A stretch of 61,717 nt of DNA from Phaeoceros laevis (lineage: Eukaryota; Anthocerotophyta; Anthocerotopsida; Notothyladales): assembly GCA_049999765.1 (NCBI GenBank), contig JBNGIQ010008509.1:1-61717 (forward strand). Reading direction: 5' to 3'. Positions 22,967-33,931 of the stretch are shown piece by piece; within the stretch, counting starts at the first letter, position 1; each line of letters starts with the position of its first letter. A program made the position numbers and the translations under genes. The notes under the pieces were generated by a model. That model had not been told where the DNA came from, made no database searches, and saw only the letters and a list, made by a program, of their open reading frames with translations.

Positions 22967-24967
22967 CAGCTAGGCGGTCACGAGGGTCCGTAACCTTGAG
23001 GTCCTTGAGCTTATGCTCACAGGGACAACGACCAGAGAACGACATCACTCAACTCCACTGCCCTAGACCTACCACGACAGTGGCACTTGAAGGTGCTCTT
23101 CCTCTACATGCTGATCCCCGTTACGACCGAAGCACCCCTCAGTTGACGCAGACTCGGGGGCATCTCCCTCTGCAATTGATGTTTCCAGAGCTTCACCTAA
23201 AGACCACAGGGCAGCTGCCATCAACAGCACCACTGGGCGCAAATTCCGTCCACCCAGCTAGCTCTTGAGCTAGGAAGCCCGGGAGAGACAATCCCGCTCC
23301 CCACAGTCTATCATTCCATTGCTCCCTTCACGGACAGGCGACAGCCTCCACAGAATGGACGCATCCCTCAACACAGCCTCCTCCAACGCACAGCCTGCAA
23401 CATGGCAAGTGCATCCGCATCTGGCCCCAAAATCAATCCTACCCTGCGCAACTTGCTCATACGCTGCCAATTATTGCAACGGACCGGTGTTCCGCAACCC
23501 TTGCGTCTTCCGTAACTCCACATCCCTCGCCTGCATGAAGGACGCCTCCTTCGCCTTCTCCTTCCACTGCCCCGCTCCCCACCCCCCCTCACCTTCAACC
23601 TACGCGCCTGCAACCAGGAGCACCTCTCGGCCTTCCGCAAACTGCACTCAACAGCTTCCGACTACGATCCACCTCCCTCATCCGGCACAAATCTGAGGCC
23701 AGAGCCGGACCGATCAGGGCTGTTGCTTCGCGTGAGAGGCAAGTTGATGAGGTGCTGGCTGGAGTGCGGGGCAGGTGGAAGGCGTATAGAAGGCGTATAG
23801 AAGGCATCCTTCCCGGCGAGCGCAGGCGGATCGCGCGACGTCGACTCTGTTGCATTATTGACTGGCAATAAACTAAGAGCCGGAGGCGAATGACACGTAT
23901 GAAGCCCCTAGAGCGGCTTCCGGGGTCGGCCGGGCCAACTGGCAGAAGCCACCTAGGCATTCCACTCGTATTTTGGGAATGTCTGCCACGACTTCTGGCT
24001 CGATGTTTCTCAACAAGTCGTTCCTGGCCCTCTCTCGTCTCACCACACGGCGGCTCCAACGCCTGCCTCGGTTTCAACAGACAGACCACGTCCGACCGGA
24101 GGCTAGACCTGGACTAGGGCCCAGGCAACGAGCGACCCGGATCCGCTCGCACTGGCAGGCATATCTGCTCCCATCATCCTCACGTCAGGGGAAGTACACA
24201 CACAAAGAGCCGCAAGCAAGCTCCGAGTTACATGCCTTGAAAGGTGCAGCAAGGGCAGTGGTTGCGAGGTAGTTGGCCAGCCAGGCCTCCGCATGAGTCC
24301 CAAGCTGCCCCGCTGTGGATTTGCCCAGATTGCCTCCTTTCGGCCATGGCCAGTACATCACACGCAAGTTGCTTGTTACGTGCCCACAATACATTGGGGG
24401 GCCTGCCCTATTCAACAAAAAAAGCCGATGTATATCTTTAAACCTGTACACGAAAGCGGCATGAATTTAGCGTTACTCTCTCCACGCGAAACTGATGCAG
24501 AATCGGGGTCCATGTGTCTTTGCAGCAGCGCATCCAAAGGCCGATTCTCAGGCGGAATCACAGGTGACCAAACCAACTGATAAGAAGGATTCAACCCAAA
24601 CCACAAACGTATGATGGCTTATGAGAAGAACCGACACCGTCATTTCGCTGCAGAAGCGGATTCATCAAATGTATACAGAAAAAAAGTGAGCCAAAGAGCG
24701 TCGGCCGCCGACTTATAGACTTATATATTGTCTATGTGCAGGCATGTACATTGCACCTTAGACTTATGAAAGCGAGACATATGACAATGAAATGCACACT
24801 GCCCGAGTGATTTGCTTTCTGCAACTGGCACCCAAGGAAAACAAACCAAAATGATAGTCTACAATTTGACATGAGCTACATATGGTACAACTAGCCCAGG
24901 GATTCTACTCTAGCACACAGAGGTGGCAGAGCTGTGCACGAAAGTTGAGTGATCAGAGCACCTCCAA
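22967..24967. other. Spacer between ethylene receptor and kelch gene
   Basis: This should contain the receptor's 5' UTR and promoter and the 3' UTR of the F-box/kelch gene. Open frames on both strands (about 23595-24089) are Arg/Ser/Pro-rich and do not look like a folded protein. A short tandem GAAGGCGTATA duplication is present near 23779-23806. Nothing else is supported. Confidence 0.45.
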
Positions 24968-26456
24968 CTAGGCGGCAATGCTGTGACACATGTCAGCCTC
25001 CTCCAGCACGGCACACCCGAGAACCTGCCCCCTCGCAAGTCCCATGGATTCCACTCTCCTCCACGAAACACCGCCACCCTCCACAGAATTTGGCCTACAT
25101 GCCATCACAGAATTCAGCCTCACCACGTCGAACTTCTTCCAGTGCTGGGGTGACGGGTTCCATGAGAGAAGCTTGCCGCCCAGGACGTACAGCTCGTCCC
25201 CGAGGCCAATCAGCCCAAAATTGAAACCTCGAGGTCGTCGACCAGCAGCCATGTCCATGGCAGGCAAAGGCGCAACGCTGACCCAAACCTTGCTTTCTGG
25301 CTTGTATAACTTGATTGTGTTGCCGTCCCAGTCGTCGAGGGCGTACATGCAACCCTTCATGGAGGTGACAGGACAGGGCATCTGACGGGAGAAGAGCCAA
25401 ACATCGCGCATCGAATACCACTCTGACTTCACAGGGTCGTAGATGTCCACGGTCCTCTGATCATTCTGGTTCTCCACAAGACCAGCAATCACATAGAACA
25501 AACCGTTCAAGGCAACCCCAACACAATCCTCTCTTCCTGCCGGCAACGGGGGGATATCTTCCCAGCTGTTGACACAATGCAGGCAGCAACTGTCAGCACC
25601 GCACCCCAACCAAAAATCCAAGTCCCTCACATATCACCGGGAACACAACGTAGACCAACTTCTTCATATGTCAAAGCCCTTCAGACATGATCCCAGAAAC
25701 CCTATGCACTACTTTGGCGACCCTACTGCAATAGCCATGTTGAAAGTTGTACCTATCCGTGTTCTCTTTACCTGTCTGTGGCCGGATCGTACACCTCGGC
25801 ATCAGTGAGCGGGTTCCTGCGATGGGAACTACACCCTCCAGCAACATAAACCTTCCGCCCAATCACTGCACAAGCAAAATTGCAGCGGGCTACCCGCATA
25901 CAAGCAGCTTGGCTCCACTGCGACGGGAAGGGATCAAATGCCATAACATTATTGGTAGCAAAGAACTTGATCGGTTGCATGGGAGGCTCGCATGCAGCAT
26001 AGTGGCCACCAATCACCAAGAGCTTGCTTGCAACGCCAACAGCAACAAAACCATAATGACGCCGCTGAGCACTCACACCTGTTCCAAAAATGGCAGAGGT
26101 CAGGCACAGGCATCATCTGCTCCCACACGCAGAAAGAAACGGCAACGGCCCCCTTTACCTGACATTGCAGGCAACCAGTGCCACTTCCCAGCAGCTGGAT
26201 CATATGCAGTCCACCTCCCGTCCCTAGGCTCCTCTGTGAGAACAAACAACCAATCCCCACACCTGCCTTCTCTAGACTGGCAACTGAAGTACTGAGGGCT
26301 CAGAAGCACGCGTTGCCATTGCTTGCAGACCGCACGCAACAGTCCATGATAGCCATGAGAGATCTTCGAGAGGCACAGCAACGCCAAGTCGTTGGGAAGG
26401 CCAGGAAGGACCAATTCCTCTCCTAAGCCATCTTCCCCGGTTCCCCCATCCATCAT
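24968..26456 (-). CDS. F-box/kelch-repeat-like protein (400 aa)
   Basis: Exons 26159-26456, 25772-26078 and 24968-25565 join in phase (introns of 80 and 206 bp). The N-terminus has an F-box-like segment (LVLPGLPNDLALLCLSKISH, then LRAVCKQWQRVLLSPQYF), as in F-box proteins that plug into SKP1 of SCF ubiquitin ligases. Kelch-type repeats follow, with paired aromatic/Gly signatures: WHWLPAMSG, KLLVIGGHYA, KVYVAGGCSS, YDPATDSWEDIPPLP, LFYVIAG, YALDDWDGNTIKLY, ELYVLGGKLL. Such beta-propellers select the substrate; the substrate here is unknown. The ATG at 26454-26456 is the first after an in-frame TGA. The gene is divergent from the broken PPR gene at 27164, about 700 bp away. Confidence 0.85.
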
Positions 26457-26744
26457 GCTCCCAAGCGTCGAGACCACAATAGGTTCTCATTTAGCGGAAG
26501 CGCGTCCTCCAAGGGCTACACTTCGCATCGCTAGGTTGTTCCACGACAAAACAAGCTTACGGGGTTTGCGCGAATTGTTTTTTCCAGCTTTTTGCAACGA
26601 TCATCGGTCCCCGATTATGCAATGTAAATTATGTAACTGGTTCCTCCTGGTATACTTCTCAAAGTGGTATTCATCCAGTGACCGGGTGACCGGCAAAGTA
26701 CCGACTGCAGCTAACATGACGGTTTTTTTGTTTGGGTGGACGGA

Positions 26745-26816
26745 GCTACGTCTTTGCTGGTCTTTGCTAACGGTGCTACGTCTTTGCTGGACGGCGCTAC
26801 GTCTTTGCTGGACGGC
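26745..26816. repeat. Short tandem repeat, GCTACGTCTTTGCTGG units
   Basis: Three copies start at 26745, 26775 and 26796 (spacings 30 and 21 bp), in the divergent promoter region between the kelch gene and the PPR pseudogene. The core contains ACGTC. It may be a promoter minisatellite. Confidence 0.7.
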
Positions 26817-27163
26817 GCCGGAGGACAAGGGATTGACTCGGAGGCAATAGTGCTAGGTAGCTCGCTACCAGGCAAGTCACAAACATGGTGGCGGCGATGC
26901 CTAGCAGCAGGGTGGCGCCCAGCATGCGCAGGGAGGGAGGTGGTGCCCAGCGGGCTGGGAGGGAGGAGGCGCCCTGCCTCGCGGCTGGAATGGGGAGGCC
27001 AGGCCAGGTGTCGTGACTTTTCCGACAGGTGTCCCTGCTGCTGGTGCTTCCCTGTGAGTTCAAACCGCAGGCCACCGTGGCTTGTCGCTGCGCTTGACCT
27101 GGATAACATTTCCCAGTCCGAGGGCCGCCATAGCCAAGTGCTCCAGTTTTTGCAGAGGTAGCA

Positions 27164-28720
27164 ATGGCGCATTTCCTCCACCTACCGTTGAGCACCACCA
27201 ACGGGATGCAACATCAGCGGTTTTGGATGCCTGCAGCTGAGAGGCAGGCCCACACCCTGGAGCTGGAGGGGAGGTTAAATGTGCCTCCGAGGCAATGGAT
27301 TTACGCAAGCCGCACATTTGTGCCGTGCTGTGGCTTAGCAGCCAAGCTATGCATAACGAAGAATATCAGTGCAGGAGAACGACAAGAGTTGTTGTGGAGG
27401 CAGTATTTCTTGGACCCCACATTGTGGTGGGACTGCAGGACGAACAAGAAGAGCGCGCGCTCTCCCGACTTCAGGCATAAGGAGTCCAAGGAGCCCCTGT
27501 GGCTGAACAACTTCTACAAGCCTGACTGGGTGGATGCGGAGCTGGCTGCCTTGGAGAAGCAGGTTGGACGGTCTGCTCGGCCTACATCCAACCTCTTGTT
27601 GCATCATAATGCTGGTGCTCCGACGGTGCCAGAGTGCCAAGGGNNNNNNNNNNNNNNNNNNNNNNNNNNNNNNNNNNNNNNNNNNNNNNNNNNNNNNNNN
27701 NNNNNNNNNNNNNNNNNNNNNNNNNNNNNNNNNNNNNNNNNNNNNNNNNNNNNNNNNNNNNNNNNNNNNNNNNNNNNNNNNNNNNNNNNNNNNNNNNNNN
27801 NNNNNNNNNNNNNNNNNNNNNNNNNNNNNNNNNNNNNNNNNNNNNNNNNNNNNNNNNNNNNNNNNNNNNNNNNNNNNNNNNNNNNNNNNNNNNNNNNNNN
27901 NNNNNNNNNNNNNNNNNNNNNNNNNNNNNNNNNNNNNNNNNNNNNNNNNNNNNNNNNNNNNNNNNNNNNNNNNNNNNNNNNNNNNNNNNNNNNNNNNNNN
28001 NNNNNNNNNNNNNNNNNNNNNNNNNNNNNNNNNNNNNNNNNNNGGAAGGTGCACGCCAGGTTTTTGACAGCATGGACAGAAAGGATGTGGGGACATGGAA
28101 TGCCCTGATTGCTGGGTATGCACAGCAAGGACTCGGCCAAGATGCGCTTGTTGTGTATGGACAAATGGAGGAGGCGGGCCTCATTTTGGCTAACCATGTT
28201 ACTTTTATTTGCCTTCTGAAGGCATGTGCAAGCACTGGTGCCTTGCAGAAGGGCAGGCAGCTTCACTCACAGATTGTCAAAACAGGACTGCTTGATAACG
28301 TGGTGGTGGGCAACTGCCTGGTCGACATGTATACAAAGTGTGGTGACTTGGAATGTGCACGCCAGGGTTTTGACAGCATGGCCACAAAGGATGTGGTGAC
28401 ATAGACAGCGCTGACCGCTGGGTACGGTGCTTGTGATGAAGGTCGCAAGGCACTAGCTTGTTTTGAGGAGATGTTAGTTGCCTGTGGTCATCGTGATCAT
28501 CGTTATAATGTTACTTTTACTTGCCTTCTAGTAGCATCCAGTCATGAGGGACTGGTCCACGAAAACTTGATACAAATTTCACGGGCACACGACCGTCTTA
28601 AACCTGTACTCACGTTTCTCGTAACTATGCGTCATACCTCTATCGACGACTTTCGGGGTGGGGGTGATGCGCGAAGCCCCCCTAACAAGCCTTGTCCCGG
28701 TTCGATTATCATTTCTTGAC
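27164..28720 (+). pseudogene. Broken PPR gene with N-terminal PDF-like motif
   Basis: From ATG 27164 the frame encodes a leader and then a PDF-type motif (LLWRQYFLDPTLWWD ... PDFRHKESKEPLWL) close to that of organellar ssDNA-binding OSB proteins. It then enters a 400-N gap. After the gap, PLS-type PPR repeats resume (ARQVFDSMDRKDVGTWNAL, VTFICLLKACASTGALQKG, NCLVDMYTKCGDLECA). At 28402-28404 the conserved Trp of a repeat (DVVTW) is a TAG stop, and the same frame continues with recognisable repeat sequence to about 28560 before degenerating. No E or DYW domain follows. With the real gap length unknown, the frames before and after cannot be joined. I read this as a pseudogene or truncated paralogue of the intact gene at 30305-33148. 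PPR proteins bind organellar RNA. Confidence 0.7.
27644..28043. other. Assembly gap (400 N)
   Basis: Exactly 400 undetermined bases inside the PPR pseudogene. The round number suggests an estimated or default gap size. It probably collapsed because of near-identical PPR repeats. Confidence 0.99.
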
Positions 28721-29776
28721 GTATGCGTAGTACTGAGCCATAGGGACGATGAAAGCGATGACAAGAAGCCCGCCAACCACTGTTGTGAACTGACCCCGTT
28801 TTTCCTCTGTTTCCTCTTTTGTTTTGAAGTTGGATTCTCGCTTGCTATCCTGGAAAGTAGGGCCTGGTATATCTGGCAGACCGTCGATAGCTGCAACCAG
28901 CCGCTTAGCGGTGGTGTAGAGCGCTTCGTTATACTTTTCATCAGTAGCTAGCACTGCCAAACAACAAGCAAGTAAGCTTTCGGTGGGGTTATTCCAACTA
29001 ATGCCGCAATCCCGAATCTCCACGTACCTGGCAAATTCTCTGAAACTACGCCCTCCAAGACGGGGTCACCAACAGCGCTGATGAAGCCTGGCCCTCCGGT
29101 CACGGCTCCTTCCTTTTGAGTGGTGACCAGCACCACCACACCCTTGTTGTTTCCCACCTCCTCAGTAGGGTACCACTTCTCCAACACCTGATCCGCAAAC
29201 TCAAAAGCATCCGCTTTGCTCTGCACAGCCGCAGCATTGCATTGCACATAACAGCAGCTGGCTGTAAGTCCTAACAGAGAGACGTCAAAGTGGGGTGAGT
29301 GAGAGTCGAGACAGCACCGTAAGCTTGCGCAAGGTGACGAAGTTGATATGGTAGCCTTTGCGCTCCTCTAAATCGGTGAGCAGCCTTTTGAGGTCCGATT
29401 TCGTGACACGACTGAGGACGCCAGCATCATCAAATATGTAGGTTGGAGGAGGGCCTTCGTTGAGCACGTTGAATTCGCTAGCATTCGCAACAGGCGCTCC
29501 CAGGGGAGACAGCTGTAGCGTTGCTGACAAGGCAAGAGCTGCCAGGGCACTACCGACGGAAGACAGACGGTCTGAGAAGGGCAGGCTCGCACGGCCGTTG
29601 GCAGAGGAGGTCTCGGTGCCATTCCCAGTGCGGGCCACCAACTTCAGTGAAGTGCATCCAACGGCCCGGAATCGGAAGGATGGCGCCGCCGTCTGCTGGT
29701 GTGTCTGGTTCCCTTGCTGTTGGTGCGGCACGATGCCCAGGAAGCGGCCAACCGTCTCCGCTGTCGCCATGGCCAT
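28709..29776 (-). CDS. TLP18.3: Thylakoid TPM-domain protein of the TLP18.3 type
   Basis: Exons 29318-29776, 29028-29220 and 28709-28953 (introns 97 and 74 bp) give 298 aa. The N-terminus is Ser/Thr/Ala-rich as in a chloroplast transit peptide, then a hydrophobic stretch ends in VANAS, a lumenal cleavage-type site. The TPM (UPF0603) domain begins near TYIFDDAGVLSRVTKSDL and continues through GVVVLVTTQKEGAVTGG and ENLPVLATDEKYNEAL. The C-terminus SNFKTKEETEEKRGQF and one membrane span (VVGGLLVIAFIVPMAQYY) match the Arabidopsis thylakoid protein TLP18.3, implicated in photosystem II repair and reported as an acid phosphatase. The gene is convergent with the PPR pseudogene and lies between the two PPR loci. 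Confidence 0.92.
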
Positions 29777-30304
29777 CGCATACAGGCCCGCCTCCCCTAC
29801 CGTATTTTTTGAGCGGCTTCAGCGGGAGAGATATAGCTCTGATCGAAGGAGCCAACCGCACAGGGCCACGGCGGCACTGCTTGTGGCCTAGAACATGAGG
29901 TGGAAAATACACCATGTCCTAGTGGAGCATTCGAGATTACTATAATTCTCATTGGAAGTCCATCTTGCCTGCAAAACTAGCTAGCATCTAGGGATTCTAA
30001 TAAGGCTGCAAGCAAGTGAAACGAGGTCAGCAGCAAGCGGTGCGCAGCGGCACCTCATGAGCATGATCCATCCTGGAGTTCGGGTCTTTCAGTGGGGGCT
30101 CGAAGTTACAACTAAGTTGTGGACTGCTTTGACGTTCTTTGGTGTTCGGTGGGCGACCTGGAGATGGTTCCAGCAATCCTTCGGAGCAGTATTTTTGCAA
30201 TGCTGAGGATGCTCCCGATCGATTTGAACTGCACAGACTTGCTTTCCTTGTGGTTAGGAACAGCAAGCCTGCCGCCACAACCGGGTGTTATGTCAGCTTG
30301 CGGC
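29777..30304. other. Spacer between TLP18.3 and intact PPR gene
   Basis: 528 bp holding the TLP18.3 promoter/5' UTR and the PPR 3' UTR. No further feature is seen. Confidence 0.5.
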
Positions 30305-33148
30305 CTACTGGTGATGTACAAGACGCGTAACCATAGTGTCACTTATAAGGTTTGAAGATCGATCATCAGGTGAAGATGAGAGAGGACATGGTACATCGCC
30401 TTCTTTCTTCAATTTACAGACCAGCTGTTCCAGCCTTCCATACATGACTTCACTCTCAGGATGTTTCCTATCACCGACCACAAAAGCATGCACAACTCCA
30501 CCTATGTCAGTCCACCAACTCTGTCCTGACTCCTTATATGCCCCAGAGTTCTCTCTCCTTGCATGCATCTCCTTTGCCTCCTCCCACATCTGAGCACTTG
30601 CATATATATTTGACATCAAGGCGTATGTTGTAGCATTTTTTTCATCTAACCTCACTGCAAACTCAAAGGCGTGTCGTCCCACCTCTAAATTGCTCCACTT
30701 TCGGCAAGCACCTAACAGAGTGAGCCACACTGCAACATTAGGTTGGAAAGGCATGGTCTTTGCCATCTGTAATGCCTCGTCCAGATGGCCTGCACGGCCC
30801 AGGAGATCCATCATGCACCTGTAGTGTTCAGAGCTTGGAGGAATGCCATAGTCTGTGCTCATAGCTGCAAAGTGCTTTCGGCCCTCGTCCACTAGACCCA
30901 CATGACTGCATACTGTTAGCACATGTAGAAGGTTGGTACCATTTGGCTGTATGCCCTCCAGCCTCATCCTGTCAAGCAAGTCAAACACAACTTCACTGTC
31001 TCCTTGGCGGGTGTATCCTGCAATCAGAGCATCCCAAGCCACATTATCCCTTTCAGACAATGAATCAAACACCTGTTGCGAATCAACCATGCTCCCACAC
31101 TTGGCATACATATTTACCAAGCTGCTTCCCACTTTCACATCAGCTTGAAACCCTCTTTCCTCAATCTGAGCATGGAGCTGCTTTCCCAGAGGTAGAGCTG
31201 CTACAGTCGCACATGCCTGTAATAGGCAAACAAATGTGACAGAGTTGGCCGGAGTGATGCCTTCGTGTTCCATATCAGTGTAAAGACTAAGTGCTTCTTG
31301 ACACAGTCCCTGCTGGGCGTACCCTGCGATCATTGCAGTCCACGTCACCACGTTTTTTTGGGGGAGTCCGTGGAACACACGCTGTGCGTCGTCTAAACTC
31401 TCGCATTGCACATACATGTTGACCAGGCTTCCACCCACAACCACATCAGCTTGCATTCCTTGCTCTTCAATCTGTGCATGAAGCTGCTTTCCCTGATTCA
31501 AAGCTGCTTTACCAACACCTGCACATGCTTGCAAGAGGCATACAAATGTGACAGAATTGGGTGGACTGATGCATTCTTGTCGCATACATCCATAGAGATC
31601 GAGTGCTTCTTGACACAGTCCTTGCTGGGCAAAACCCGCAATCATGGCAGTCCACGTCACCACATCTTTTTGCGAAAGTCCATCAAACACACTGCGTGCA
31701 TCCTCTAAGCTACCGCACTTAGCGTAGAAATGTAACAAGCTATTGCCGACAGCCACATCATCTTGCAGTCCTCGTTCAACAATCTGTGCATGGAGCTCCT
31801 TTCCTTGATCCAGAGCTGCCACACCTACACCTGCACACGCCTGCAGGAGGCATACAAAAGTGACCGAATTAGGTGAACTTCTATCCTGCTGCATATTACA
31901 ATACAGATTAAGTGCTTCTCGACACAGTCCTTGCTGGGCATAACCTGCAATCATGGTGGTCCAGGTTACCACATTCTTCTGGGAAAGTCTGTCAAACACT
32001 CTCCGAGCATCCTGTAAGCTCTCACACTTCGCATACATATCAACCAAACAGTTTTGGACGAATATATCTGGCAACAGAGCATTGGCAAGAATATGAGCGT
32101 GGACATCCCTGCCGGCAGCCAGGTCTCCTGCACTGCCACACGCTTTGAGAACTGCTAGAAAAACACGATTGTCAGGCTTAACAGTTGACTCACGCATCTG
32201 ACGATATAGCATTATAGCCTTATTAGGCTCTCCATGTCTAGCGTATGCTAAAATGATAGCAGCCCAGTTGTGAGCATCTGCTTTAAAGACCTTGGAAAAC
32301 ACTCGCATTGCTTCCTCCAACCTGCCATGTGAGGCATAAAGTCCAATCAGGTGGGTTGCCAAGAATGCGTTTCCTTCAAACCCACCCTCGACAGTAAGAG
32401 CATGAATGCGTCTGCCCAGTACCAGGTCGTTCTGTGCGATGCACCTCTTGAGGACACGGTAAAAATGGTTTTTTGGGATATGACATCTCTTCTGCACCAG
32501 CAGGCTCAACGCCTGGACAGCCTCATTGACCTGTTCCTTCTCACATAATTTCCTGTAAGTTTCAACGTCCAACTCACCCTCGTGTGCAGCTAAGCTGGCA
32601 GAAACTCCTTGAAAGGTGGGTGAATAACCCGCCTGCCTCCTCGTTCCAGCATCCGCTTGAGCGTCCAGGGTGGCCACACGCGACTCAAGCACATACCAAT
32701 TGCTTAACCAAAGTGCCTCAGGCTTGTTGTGCCTCAAATCAGGATCCCAGAGAGCTTCCTTGCTCCGCGTGTTGTCCCACCACTGTGTCGGTTCCCGGAA
32801 AAGGTCTTGCCACAACAACTCTTGCACACCGTGAGCCATTCCTTCCAAAAAACCGTTTTCGGCGACGGATACTTCGCTTGGCACAGCTGCTGGTTGGCTG
32901 AGGGGTTCAACTCCATCACTGCCGGGTACTCCTTGACCGATGGTGCCATGGCGCCCGGGCCAGCCAGCGTGAACTGTTTGGAAATCCCCGAATTGAGCTT
33001 CCTGGCAGCTAACCTGCGGGCAGAGTGCAAGGAACTGGGCATGCTTCTGTCCTGCGAAGGGAGACCACAGAGATTTGGACCCTCCAGCGTCCTGTGTAGC
33101 CCCTGAACGTGGGTGGCCATGAAGAGGAAGGGGCAGGAGCGCACGCAT
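30305..33148 (-). CDS. PLS-class pentatricopeptide-repeat protein with PDF-like motif and E domains
   Basis: An intronless 947-aa frame; the start ATG at 33146-33148 is preceded directly by an in-frame TAA. Residues 110-152 form a PDF-like motif (LLWQDLFREPTQWWDN ... DLRHNKPEALWLSNW). PPR repeats of the P-L-S series run from about 190 to 840. Near-identical ~100-residue blocks (VTWTAMIAGYAQQGLCQEAL, VTFVCLLQACAGVG, QGKQLHAQIEE) repeat at least three times. The C-terminus has E and E+-type sequence (YALMSNIYASAQMWEEA, VHAFVVGDRKHPESE) but lacks a DYW deaminase domain. Members of this class recognise single cytidines in chloroplast or mitochondrial RNA for C-to-U editing, with E-type proteins borrowing a DYW partner. 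The target is unknown, and the PDF motif could add ssDNA or RNA contact (inference). Confidence 0.92.
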   Translation of the reverse strand: MRALLPLPLHGHPRSGATQDAGGSKSLWSPFAGQKHAQFLALCPQVSCQEAQFGDFQTVHAGWPGRHGTIGQGVPGSDGVEPLSQPAAVPSEVSVAENGFLEGMAHGVQELLWQDLFREPTQWWDNTRSKEALWDPDLRHNKPEALWLSNWYVLESRVATLDAQADAGTRRQAGYSPTFQGVSASLAAHEGELDVETYRKLCEKEQVNEAVQALSLLVQKRCHIPKNHFYRVLKRCIAQNDLVLGRRIHALTVEGGFEGNAFLATHLIGLYASHGRLEEAMRVFSKVFKADAHNWAAIILAYARHGEPNKAIMLYRQMRESTVKPDNRVFLAVLKACGSAGDLAAGRDVHAHILANALLPDIFVQNCLVDMYAKCESLQDARRVFDRLSQKNVVTWTTMIAGYAQQGLCREALNLYCNMQQDRSSPNSVTFVCLLQACAGVGVAALDQGKELHAQIVERGLQDDVAVGNSLLHFYAKCGSLEDARSVFDGLSQKDVVTWTAMIAGFAQQGLCQEALDLYGCMRQECISPPNSVTFVCLLQACAGVGKAALNQGKQLHAQIEEQGMQADVVVGGSLVNMYVQCESLDDAQRVFHGLPQKNVVTWTAMIAGYAQQGLCQEALSLYTDMEHEGITPANSVTFVCLLQACATVAALPLGKQLHAQIEERGFQADVKVGSSLVNMYAKCGSMVDSQQVFDSLSERDNVAWDALIAGYTRQGDSEVVFDLLDRMRLEGIQPNGTNLLHVLTVCSHVGLVDEGRKHFAAMSTDYGIPPSSEHYRCMMDLLGRAGHLDEALQMAKTMPFQPNVAVWLTLLGACRKWSNLEVGRHAFEFAVRLDEKNATTYALMSNIYASAQMWEEAKEMHARRENSGAYKESGQSWWTDIGGVVHAFVVGDRKHPESEVMYGRLEQLVCKLKKEGDVPCPLSSSPDDRSSNLISDTMVTRLVHHQ

Positions 33149-33931
33149 TTACATAAAATAGCTCAAGAAGAGCAGCTCCAGCAGCTTCATCGCATGGCTG
33201 GGGCCGGCGATTAAAAGAGGCCGCAGTGGCATCCCATGCGCATTTCCGGGTCACTATTTAGAAGACGAACAACTCAACCAGTGGTGAAGGCGTGCCTCGC
33301 AGCAACAAGGCTGCATGCTGCCAGGGGATCCGTGACCGACGCACAGTATACTAATAGTAGTAGTAAGGTGATTATCGTGCTTAGCCAATTCCGCATGGGA
33401 ATTGAGCAGGTCGGTATCTCGTGTCTTACTGAATGTTTTGGATGATGTGTGCACCACCCAGTGTGAAAATTCATGTGGCTACTTTCCCTGATACAGAGCT
33501 CCAACTTCTCTACTAGCACTCCATACTGTGATTGCCTTTTTATGGTACCGAAGTCCTGCCAAAGACCCTGCCTGCCACTTCCAACCGGTCCAGAAATGAG
33601 TAAGCAGACACTGGCCCATGCCCACAGGAGTTCAACAGGTACACAAGTTCAACATTTGCTTGGAGGAGAAGCCCTTCTGTTGCAAAGTTGTAAAGACTGT
33701 GAAGACTGTGGTCTTCCTGATCCATCCCCTGGACAATGACCTGCAAGCTCGCTGATACCTTTAGCCAATTCGCACCAGCCGCCTGGTGAAAACTGACAAA
33801 AGTACTGGGTGTGCAATGCTGTGCATCGCTGAAGTGTGCAAGGAGGAGCTTATTTATCATGGAACATCTGGAGGGTGACCAATTCGTTGTACTTGGACTG
33901 GGCCATAAAAGAGAAAATGCTTAATCTTGCA
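33149..33931. other. Spacer with a weak 106-codon ORF
   Basis: This holds the PPR promoter and the 3' UTR of the AKAP17A-like gene. A minus-strand ORF at 33540-33860 has no recognisable features and lies where the 3' UTR is expected, so it is not called as a gene. Confidence 0.4.

Noticed and set aside
23595-24272. ORFs of 99-164 codons on both strands between ETR and the kelch gene
   Set aside because: Arg/Ser/Pro-rich with no family features; overlapping frames on both strands suggest composition rather than coding.
27582-28266. ORFs spanning the N run
   Set aside because: They are open only because N has no stop codons.
33540-33860. 106-codon minus-strand ORF
   Set aside because: Starts with ATG but lies in the expected 3' UTR of the AKAP17A-like gene and has no recognisable sequence.
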